Positions 1 to 4,927 of a DNA stretch of 7,014 nt are shown piece by piece (positions within the stretch are counted from its first letter, which is position 1; the number at the start of each line of letters is the position of its first letter). Origin of the DNA: Synechococcaceae cyanobacterium (GTDB lineage: Bacteria > Cyanobacteriota > Cyanobacteriia > PCC-6307 > Cyanobiaceae); the NCBI GenBank assembly GCA_947460085.1, contig CANHGA010000108.1:1-7014 (forward strand), written 5' to 3'. The translations under genes and the position numbers were made by a program. A model generated the notes under the pieces. It had not been told where the DNA came from. It searched no databases and saw nothing but the letters and a program-made list of their open reading frames with translations.

Positions 1-1136
1 TACCTTTCGCCTGCTCCCGGGCCCTGGCGGTGGTGCTGGCCGCTGGCAGCGCTTTAGGGCCCTGGAGTCCGGGGGGTGCCCAGGCCCAGGGGAGTGGCCC
101 GGCCGGCACCGTTTTCTCCAGTTCCGTCCGGCCCAGTTCCGCCCGGTATTCCTTTGTTGCCGCTGCGGTGCAAAGGGTTGGACCGGCCGTGGTCACGATC
201 GACACCGAGAAAACGGTGGTGATGGGGAGCGGCTTGCCCAGGGGATTTGAGGGCGACCCCCTGTTGCGTCAGTTCTATGGGCCTGAGGGCAGGCCGACCC
301 AGCAACGCACGGTGCGCGGCCTTGGCAGCGGCTTCATCATCACGGCCGATGGGGTGGTGCTCACCAATGCCCATGTGGTGGAAGGCACCACCAAGGTGAC
401 GGTGGGCCTGGAGGACGGCCGCCGGGTGCCTGGAACGGTGGTCGGTCTTGATCGCTATACGGATCTGGCAGTGGTCCGTTTGTCAGGCCAAGGAGCTTGG
501 CCGGTGGCTCCCTTAGGCAATTCCGACACGCTGCAGGTGGGCGAGTGGGCCATTGCCATGGGCAATCCCTACGGCCTTGATCGCACGGTAACGATGGGCA
601 TTATTAGCAGCCTGAACCGCAATGCCAGCAAGCTCGGCCTCGTGAATAGGCGGCTGGAACTCATTCAGACCGATGCAGCCATCAATCCAGGCAATTCAGG
701 CGGCCCGTTGCTGAATGCCGATGGTGAGGTGATTGGGGTCAACACCTTGGTGCGCTCGGGGCCAGGGGCTGGCTTGGGTTTTGCGATCCCCATTAATCGG
801 GCTAAGGACATCGCCCGGGAACTGATTGCCACAGGGCGGGCGAGCCATCCGGCGATTGGTGTTGGCGTCGCTGCAGTCAGATCGGGTGACGGCTCAGGAC
901 TTAGCCAGGGGGCGCGGCTGGTCACCGTTGCCCCGGGAAGCCCTGCGGCCCAAGCAGGGTTGCGCCCAGGTGATGTGGTTGTGGCAGCTGGCGGCCGGCC
1001 GGTGACGGGGCCTTCCCAGTTCATCGCAGCGGTGGAGAAGGGTGGCGTGGGACGCCCCCTCGTGCTCACGATCAACCGCTCTGGCCAGGTGCAGCAGGTG
1101 GAGGTGGTACCGGCTGAGATGGGATCGCGCCGCTAG
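1..1136 (+). CDS. HtrA/Deg-family exported serine protease with one PDZ domain, 5'-partial
   Basis: ATP-independent serine endopeptidase of the trypsin-like HtrA/Deg family, which degrades or helps refold damaged proteins in the periplasm or thylakoid lumen. The reading frame is open from base 3, so the start lies outside the window; the GTG at 30 sits inside the signal peptide and is not a convincing start. A hydrophobic stretch ends in AQA|Q, a likely signal peptidase site. Counting from the GTG at 30, the triad is H115 (TNAHVV), D145 (YTDLAVV) and S223 (GNSGGP), with a GLGSGFI strand before the histidine. A single C-terminal PDZ domain covers about residues 275-362 ([13 protein letters not shown]). 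All catalytic residues are present, so the protein is probably active. Cyanobacteria usually have three paralogues (HtrA, HhoA, HhoB), and I cannot tell which this is. It converges on the next gene with a 28-nt gap. Confidence 0.95.
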   Translation, partial: PFACSRALAVVLAAGSALGPWSPGGAQAQGSGPAGTVFSSSVRPSSARYSFVAAAVQRVGPAVVTIDTEKTVVMGSGLPRGFEGDPLLRQFYGPEGRPTQQRTVRGLGSGFIITADGVVLTNAHVVEGTTKVTVGLEDGRRVPGTVVGLDRYTDLAVVRLSGQGAWPVAPLGNSDTLQVGEWAIAMGNPYGLDRTVTMGIISSLNRNASKLGLVNRRLELIQTDAAINPGNSGGPLLNADGEVIGVNTLVRSGPGAGLGFAIPINRAKDIARELIATGRASHPAIGVGVAAVRSGDGSGLSQGARLVTVAPGSPAAQAGLRPGDVVVAAGGRPVTGPSQFIAAVEKGGVGRPLVLTINRSGQVQQVEVVPAEMGSRR

Positions 1137-1164
1137 GTCTCGAATTCCCGAGGTCTCCAACTCC

Positions 1165-1404
1165 CTAGCTTTCCAATCCCCATTGTTGGGCCAGGGCAGG
1201 AGACAGGCCTGGCGGCACTCCAGTTGAGCCGCCGAGTTGTTGGCGCATCACCCATTGGGTTGCGGCTTTTTGGCTGTGCCAAGCCATGAGCAGCTGCTTT
1301 GCCAGGCCCTGGAGGGTTTGGAGGTCGGCGGTGGAGTCGATGGCGCGGTTCATGCGCTCGAGTTCGAATTGCTGGCCGAGGCTGAGGCTGAGCGGTTCGG
1401 TCAT
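1165..1404 (-). CDS. Small conserved-looking cyanobacterial protein, 79 aa, function unknown
   Basis: The ATG at 1404 is preceded by GGAG with a 6-nt spacer, a good ribosome binding site. Longer in-frame starts at 1452 and 1476 have none, so the 79-residue form is preferred. The protein opens with LSLSLGQQFELERMNRAID and continues as an apparently all-helical segment of about 55 residues (LAKQLLMAWHSQKAATQWVMRQQ), followed by a glycine- and proline-rich tail. The opening resembles the first helix of NblA phycobilisome-degradation adaptors (LxLEQQFxL), and the overall size and helical content also fit, but the end of the NblA family pattern is not clearly present. I cannot assign a function. 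It is convergent with the protease gene and downstream of the 59-residue Cys-rich gene on the same strand, 118 nt away, so it may have its own promoter. Confidence 0.8.
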   Translation of the reverse strand: MTEPLSLSLGQQFELERMNRAIDSTADLQTLQGLAKQLLMAWHSQKAATQWVMRQQLGGSTGVPPGLSPALAQQWGLES

Positions 1405-1432
1405 GGCGATCTCCGCGGGGCGTTGATCTCGT

Positions 1433-1448
1433 AACACTACAAAGTGTT
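1433..1448. repeat. Perfect 6-bp inverted repeat upstream of the 79-aa gene
   Basis: The sequence AACACT-ACAA-AGTGTT is a perfect inverted repeat with a 4-nt centre, lying 28 nt upstream of the ATG at 1404. No T-run follows it on either strand, so it does not look like a terminator. The position fits an operator or a small 5'-UTR hairpin for the 79-residue gene. A second, weaker inverted repeat (GCGAT-N6-ATCGC) lies at 1464-1479. Function is inferred from position only. Confidence 0.4.
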
Positions 1449-1522
1449 TCATTTGCGGTCGTAGCGATTGCGACATCGCGCCCCCATCTGTGCGGATTTA
1501 CGGTTTTTTGGCCGAAGGCCGC

Positions 1523-1702
1523 CTATTGGCGTTCGCGGAAATCCTCAACGCATTGGGTGATGCAGCCGCCGTCGTCCAGGGAGCAGGTGGTGATGCAGGT
1601 GAAATAGGTCTCCATGGCATCGCCGTTGGGGCTTGGGTTGCCAAGGTGGGCTGGGGCTGGGGCGGTTTGGTCGTCGAAGGCGTAGCCGCGAGCAAGGGTC
1701 AT
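1523..1702 (-). CDS. 59-aa cysteine-rich mini-protein with twin CX3C motif
   Basis: Short open frame from ATG at 1702 to TAG at 1523-1525; no alternative start lies between this ATG and the next upstream in-frame stop. The first 29 residues are proline-, alanine- and aspartate-rich and look disordered. From Met30 the sequence is compact: METYFTCITTCSLDDGG, then CITQCVEDFRERQ. The four cysteines at 36, 40, 47 and 51 form CX3C-X6-CX3C, with SLDDGG as a probable turn between two short helices. Such an arrangement could form a helical hairpin held by two disulfides, or bind a metal. The two competing frames on this strand lack any such pattern. Neither Met1 nor Met30 has a strong Shine-Dalgarno; Met30 would give a 30-residue protein. 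A possible but weak -10 element (CATAAC) lies about 28 nt upstream. Function unknown. I have an impression that similar short proteins occur in marine Synechococcus, but I could not check this. Confidence 0.65.
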   Translation of the reverse strand: MTLARGYAFDDQTAPAPAHLGNPSPNGDAMETYFTCITTCSLDDGGCITQCVEDFRERQ

Positions 1703-1849
1703 GGGGCCGGACGCAGGGATCTGTTGTCAGGTTATGCACACTTTTCCCTTGACACCAGCGAAATGCGTGGAAGTGCCTATGGCTTGATGACGTTGTATGT
1801 AGCCGGGTAGCCCCAGGTGGGGCGCTGTTGGGTCCTGGGCTGGGGTGCT
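1703..1849. other. Intergenic gap between ABC-F 3' end and the 59-aa gene
   Basis: This is the longest gap in the window, 147 nt. It must hold the 3' end of the ABC-F transcript and the leader of the 59-residue gene. It contains a short hairpin, GCCCC-AGGT-GGGGC, at 1810-1823, but no T-run follows on the minus strand, so it is not a canonical rho-independent terminator. The plus strand has a TTGACA at 1749-1754 without a matching -10 box. I see no credible gene here. Confidence 0.5.
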
Positions 1850-3607
1850 TTAGCTGGCCTTTTTGGCTTTGCCAGCGGTTTTTTTGGCCTGTTGCTTTTC
1901 TTTGTTGGCGGCCTGTTTGGCGGTTTTGGCCTGGGCTAGGGCTGCCTGGCGGGCTAGCTCGGCTTCTTCTTCCTTCTTCTCGAGGTAGTAGGCGTAGTTG
2001 CCCAGGTAGGGCACCAGTTCGCCATCGCGGATCTCCACGATTTTGTTGGCGACCCGGGAAATGAAGTAGCGGTCGTGGGAGACCACCAAAACCCCTCCCT
2101 CGTAGTCAATGAGAGCGTCCTCCAGCATTTGTTTGGCTGGTATGTCCAGGTGGTTGGTGGGTTCATCCAGCACCAGCAGGTTGCAGGGTTTCAGGAGCAT
2201 CAAGGCCAGGGCTAGCCGGGCCTTCTCGCCGCCAGAGAGCTTGCCGGCTTCTTTGAACACCGATTCGTTGCTGAAGCAGAAGGTGCCGAGGAGGGAACGC
2301 ACCTGGGTTTGGGTCCAATCCGGCACCACCTCAAAAATCGTGTCGATCACGGTTTTTGAAAGGTCGAGGGCTTCGGCTTGGTTTTGCTCGAAGTAACCGG
2401 CCTCCACGTTGTGCTCGCCCAGGGAGGCCTGGCCGCCATCGGGTTGCTCCATGCCCATCACCAGGCGCAGCAGGGTGGATTTGCCGGCCCCATTGGGTCC
2501 CACAAAGGCAATCCGATCGCCCCGTTCCACCTCCAATTCGGCGCCAAGAAACAGGATTTGATCGCCATAGCTGTGGCTGAGGTCGTGGATCTCGGCTACC
2601 AGGCGTCCGGACCGGGGGGCGTCGGGAAAGCGAAACCTGGGCCCGCCCACGGTTTCAACCGGAGCTTCCAGCCGATCGACTTTGTCGAGCAGCTTTTCGC
2701 GGCTCTTGGCCTGGGTTGAGCGGGTCGCGCTAGCCCGAAAACGGTCGATGTAGGCCTGCTGGGCGCTGAGTTCTTTCTGCTGGCGGTCGAACGCTGCCTG
2801 GGTGGCTTCGCGCTCGAGCACTTTTTGCTCCAGGTGTTGGCTGTAGTTGCCGAGGTAACTCCTGGAAATGCCGCGCTCGGTCTCGACGATTTGATTGCAG
2901 ATGCGATCGAGGAAGGTGCGGTCGTGGCTGATCACCACCAAGGCTGCGGTTTGCTCCACCAAATAGCCCTCGAGCCACTGGATTGTTTCCACATCCAGGT
3001 GGTTTGTCGGTTCGTCGAGCAGGAGGAGGTCGGGGTCCTGGAGAAGGATTTTGCCGAGGGCAATGCGCATCTGCCAGCCGCCGGAGTAGTCGCCCACGGG
3101 CTGGTCGGCACCCTCAGGGGTGAAGCCAATCGTGGGGAGGAGCTTGTCGATGCGGGCTTCGAGTTCGTAGCCGTGCAGGGCTTCAAATCGGCTGTGCAGG
3201 CGGCCCAGTTCGTGGATGAGTTCGTCGAGGTGCTCGGGATCGGCCGCGGCTTTCTCGCTGCCCATCTCGTCTTCCACCCGGCGTTGGCGGGTGAGCACCT
3301 CGGCCGCTTCGCCAAAGGCTTGAAACAACTCCTCGCGCACCGTGCGGTTGAGGTCGACGTCGAACTCCTGCTGCAGATAGGCAATGCGGGGATCGCCCTG
3401 GCGCACCACCAGGCCGCTGGTGGGTTCCTCCATCCCAGCGATGATTTTCATCTGGGTGGATTTACCGGCCCCGTTGACGCCGACCAGGCCAATCCGGTCT
3501 CCGGGTTTCACTTCCCAGGTGACATCCCGCAGCACCTCACCGGTGGGATAAATCTTGCCGATGCGTTCGAGTCGGAGCACGGGGCCTGGCGAGAGCCCCT
3601 CCATCAT
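1850..3607 (-). CDS. ABC-F family ATPase (ribosome-associated translation factor type)
   Basis: Soluble protein of 585 residues with two ABC ATPase domains and no membrane segments. ABC-F proteins bind the ribosomal E-site region and rescue or tune translation; they are not transporters. Domain 1: Walker A GVNGAGKST (43-51), signature YSGGW (174-178), Walker B ending in D198-E199, switch H228. The inter-domain linker (about 255-320) is helical and charged, with KSREKLLDKVDRLE. Domain 2: Walker A GPNGAGKST (370-378), signature LSGGEK (457-462), Walker B D481-E482, H511. Both DEPTNHLD motifs are intact, so both sites should hydrolyse ATP. The tail (about 543-585) is rich in Ala, Lys and Gln and probably contacts rRNA. 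Motif wording and layout recall plant plastid ABCF5 (from memory). The start could be Met1 or Met2 (3604), since an AGGG lies directly against Met1. Divergent from the small membrane-protein gene. Confidence 0.95.
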   Translation of the reverse strand: MMEGLSPGPVLRLERIGKIYPTGEVLRDVTWEVKPGDRIGLVGVNGAGKSTQMKIIAGMEEPTSGLVVRQGDPRIAYLQQEFDVDLNRTVREELFQAFGEAAEVLTRQRRVEDEMGSEKAAADPEHLDELIHELGRLHSRFEALHGYELEARIDKLLPTIGFTPEGADQPVGDYSGGWQMRIALGKILLQDPDLLLLDEPTNHLDVETIQWLEGYLVEQTAALVVISHDRTFLDRICNQIVETERGISRSYLGNYSQHLEQKVLEREATQAAFDRQQKELSAQQAYIDRFRASATRSTQAKSREKLLDKVDRLEAPVETVGGPRFRFPDAPRSGRLVAEIHDLSHSYGDQILFLGAELEVERGDRIAFVGPNGAGKSTLLRLVMGMEQPDGGQASLGEHNVEAGYFEQNQAEALDLSKTVIDTIFEVVPDWTQTQVRSLLGTFCFSNESVFKEAGKLSGGEKARLALALMLLKPCNLLVLDEPTNHLDIPAKQMLEDALIDYEGGVLVVSHDRYFISRVANKIVEIRDGELVPYLGNYAYYLEKKEEEAELARQAALAQAKTAKQAANKEKQQAKKTAGKAKKAS

Positions 3608-3695
3608 CCCTGTTGAGGTTCAATTCCAGGACGTGGGGCAGACTCGAGATTGACTGCCAACCAGCCCTGATCCCTTCCCCCCAGCGACCCCAACG

Positions 3696-3956
3696 ATGAT
3701 CAAGCGCCTCGAACAGGTGGCGGCCCTTGTGGTGACCGCGGGCCTGGCGATCGTCAGTTACTGGCTGTTTTTTAGTTGGGCCCAGGGGGGCAGCCTCGGT
3801 AAGCCACCCCAGCGCTCCCGCCTGTCACAGGCCCCCGCGGGCCTTGAGCAGCCATTGCTTGCTCGCACTGTCGTCGAGGCTGGCGATGTGGGCTTTCACC
3901 TCGGCAGTGGTCACGGGCAGGTTCTCCCTGGCGCCAATCGCCACGATGCGCTCTAG
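3696..3956 (+). CDS. Small single-pass membrane protein, up to 86 aa
   Basis: The ATG at 3696 opens a frame whose first 35 residues look real: a short basic and amphipathic start (MIKRLEQ) followed by one hydrophobic helix at about residues 8-29, ending in aromatics (SYWLFFSW). After residue about 32 the composition becomes unremarkable, and from base 3825 the frame runs antisense through the end of the minus-strand gene. The true C-terminus is therefore doubtful. A run of six G at 3785-3790 lies just before this point; one extra G would give a TAA stop at 3800-3802 and a 35-residue protein clear of the neighbour. No Shine-Dalgarno precedes the ATG. The 88-nt gap to the divergent ABC-F start must hold both promoters, but I see no good sigma-70 pair in it. 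Function unknown. Confidence 0.5.
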   Translation: MIKRLEQVAALVVTAGLAIVSYWLFFSWAQGGSLGKPPQRSRLSQAPAGLEQPLLARTVVEAGDVGFHLGSGHGQVLPGANRHDAL

Positions 3957-4112
3957 GGCTCCAGTGGGGTCCTGGAGGGCCTGGCGAAACAGCTCCTGGG
4001 TGAGATCAGCATTGCTGCTGATCAGGCCATAGAGGGCTGCGGCATGGCCACTGGCGCTTCCAGTGGTGGTTTCAGTGGAACTTCCACTGGTGGTTTCAGG
4101 GCTGCTCGACAT
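3825..4112 (-). CDS. Nif11-like small protein with Ser/Thr-rich N-terminus, 95 aa
   Basis: The first 22 residues are low-complexity Ser, Thr, Gly and Glu (PETTSGSSTETTTGS) and probably disordered. The rest reads as a helical domain: LYGLISSNADLTQELFRQ, then ALQDPTGALERIVAIG, then LPVTTAEVKAHIASLDD, ending in KQWLLKARGGL. The order 'residues-DL-x-x-x-LF-x-x-A-x-DP ... I-x-x-I ... PVT-x-x-EV' recalls the Nif11 domain (Pfam PF07862), found in nitrogen-fixation-locus proteins and in leaders of cyanobacterial ribosomal peptides. If so, the final GG would match a leader cleavage motif, but only one residue follows it and there is no core peptide. A GTG at 4130 gives a 101-residue form and has AGG 5 nt upstream; the ATG at 4112 has no clear ribosome binding site, so either may be used. 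The 3' end overlaps the opposite-strand small membrane frame by 132 nt. Confidence 0.75.
   Translation of the reverse strand: MSSSPETTSGSSTETTTGSASGHAAALYGLISSNADLTQELFRQALQDPTGALERIVAIGARENLPVTTAEVKAHIASLDDSASKQWLLKARGGL
4058..4099. repeat. 24-nt-period imperfect tandem duplication inside the Nif11-like gene
   Basis: TTCCAGTGGTGGTTTCAG at 4058-4075 recurs as TTCCACTGGTGGTTTCAG at 4082-4099, differing at one base of 18. The period is 24 nt, so the frame is kept and eight residues are duplicated in the Ser/Thr-rich N-terminus (ETTSGSST / ETTTGSAS). This looks like a recent slippage or duplication in a disordered region. Confidence 0.8.
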
Positions 4113-4162
4113 CGCTTGGGGCCAGGGCACCTCAACCTATGAACCCTGGCCCCAAATGGCAT

Positions 4163-4179
4163 CAAGCCGTTGCGGCTTG
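4163..4179. other. Perfect 7-bp hairpin between two minus-strand small genes
   Basis: CAAGCCG-TTG-CGGCTTG is a perfect 7-bp stem with a 3-nt loop, in the 111-nt gap after the stop of the 97-residue gene and before the start of the Nif11-like gene. There is no T-run on either side, so it is not a standard intrinsic terminator. It could act as an mRNA-stabilising or processing hairpin between the two cistrons. Confidence 0.4.
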
Positions 4180-4223
4180 TTGCCGATGGCCCGAGGGGTC
4201 GAGCTCTTCAGGCTGGCTGGTCT

Positions 4224-4517
4224 TCAGGCGGCCTGGGGGACATCGGTTTCTGGAGTGCCGCTGGCGGAGGCATCTTCCATGCTGCGGGCATCCAGGCAGA
4301 GCACCTTGCGGAGCTCGGCGTAGTTGTTGGCCTGGGCCAGGCGCCCCTCCTGTTGGGCGCCGTATTCGGCGCGCTGCAACACGTGGTGCAGGTGGGTCAG
4401 CAGGTAGGTGCTGATCACCGCAGACACCAGCACATCACTGCTCTCAGGGGTGGGTTGCCTGCGGCTGGTTTTTGCCCGGGAGGGCTTGCTGGATGTCTGG
4501 GAAATGGTGCGGGGCAT
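4224..4517 (-). CDS. Hypothetical protein, 97 aa
   Basis: The start is well supported: ATG at 4517 is preceded by GGAGG with a 7-nt spacer, the strongest ribosome binding site in the window. The protein has three parts. Residues 1-27 are basic and rich in Ser, Thr, Arg and Lys (K11, R14, K16, R19, R20) and probably disordered. Residues about 27-78 are predicted helical (SSDVLVSAVISTYLLTHLHH, then LAQANNYAELRKVLCLDARS) with a moderately hydrophobic first helix, not a clear membrane segment. Residues 79-97 are acidic and small (MEDASASGTPETD). I do not recognise the family. It is divergent from the ribbon-helix-helix gene and shares its upstream region, so the two may be regulated together. The Nif11-like gene follows 111 nt downstream on the same strand. 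Confidence 0.7.
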   Translation of the reverse strand: MPRTISQTSSKPSRAKTSRRQPTPESSDVLVSAVISTYLLTHLHHVLQRAEYGAQQEGRLAQANNYAELRKVLCLDARSMEDASASGTPETDVPQAA

Positions 4518-4571
4518 GGAACAGCCTCCGAAGAACCCGTGCCGGAGAGACACGTGCAAGCAGCATAGTCG

Positions 4572-4614
4572 TGGATAGTATCCATTGGGATCTCTGTACA
4601 CTTTCTGGTATCCA
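4572..4614. promoter_or_regulatory. Candidate operator: 13-bp palindrome plus a third half-site
   Basis: TGGATA-G-TATCCA at 4572-4584 is a perfect palindrome around a central G. The half-site recurs as GTATCCA at 4608-4614, exactly 30 bp (about three helical turns) from the copy at 4578-4584. A further TGTACA palindrome lies between them at 4595-4600. All of this falls in the 113-nt divergent region between the 97-residue gene and the ribbon-helix-helix gene. Ribbon-helix-helix repressors commonly bind short repeated half-sites in their own promoters, so self-regulation is a reasonable inference. A poor -10-like TACACT (4597-4602) overlaps the array. Confidence 0.4.
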
Positions 4615-4630
4615 GCAGGTTTGGCTCCGC

Positions 4631-4927
4631 GTGGCGACCCGGCAAACCTCCTCCAGTGGCCGCCCAAAGTCGCCCAGGGTGCAGGTGGTGTTGCCAGAGG
4701 AGTTGTGCCGGCGGTTGGCTGATTTGGCTGACGATGAATCCCGTACGGTCAGCAACATGGCCAAGGTGCTGATCCAGCAGGGGGTGGAGCGTCTCGAGGC
4801 CCAGCGGGCCCGCCAGGTACCGATCGCTTCGGCGGATCGGTTTCGCCAGGTGCTGGAACAGCAGGAGCAGCAGCGGCCCCAACGGTTGCGGGGCGCCCCG
4901 CGCCGGCTCAGGCTGCAGCGGCCCTAG
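4631..4927 (+). CDS. Ribbon-helix-helix (CopG-like) DNA-binding protein, 98 aa
   Basis: Probable dimeric DNA-binding protein. From a GTG at 4631, residues 14-21 (SPRVQVVL) form the DNA-contacting strand, 22-37 (PEELCRRLADLADDES) the first helix and 39-55 (TVSNMAKVLIQQGVERL) the second, the usual order of a ribbon-helix-helix domain. The remaining C-terminal 40 residues are rich in Arg and Gln and strongly basic, which may add nonspecific DNA contact. The frame is open upstream to an ATG at 4472, but that would run antisense through the well-supported start of the 97-residue gene, so the GTG is preferred even though its ribosome binding site is weak. It is not next to any recognisable toxin, so I do not call it an antitoxin. 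Its TAG stop overlaps the stop of anmK on the other strand. Confidence 0.8.
   Translation: MATRQTSSSGRPKSPRVQVVLPEELCRRLADLADDESRTVSNMAKVLIQQGVERLEAQRARQVPIASADRFRQVLEQQEQQRPQRLRGAPRRLRLQRP

Noticed and set aside
1502..1523. GGCC-GAA-GGCC hairpin next to a TTTTTT run as a terminator
   Set aside because: The T-run precedes the hairpin on the plus strand and reads as A-run after it on the minus strand, so the order is wrong for an intrinsic terminator in either direction.
1490..1810. 106-residue plus-strand open frame, rich in glycine and valine
   Set aside because: No ribosome binding site or motif, and the minus strand of the same region has the structured CX3C-X6-CX3C protein.
2825..3616. 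263-residue plus-strand open frame opposite the ABC-F gene
   Set aside because: It is the complementary shadow of a strongly supported GC-rich gene, has no recognisable domain and its composition follows the codon positions of the real gene.
4472..4630. N-terminal extension of the ribbon-helix-helix protein from the ATG at 4472
   Set aside because: It would run antisense through the well-supported start of the 97-residue gene and through the palindrome region, and the added residues show no domain.
4224..4927. Toxin-antitoxin pair made of the 97-aa protein and the ribbon-helix-helix protein
   Set aside because: The genes are divergent rather than in one operon, and the 97-residue protein shows no RelE, MazF, PIN, HicA or Fic feature.
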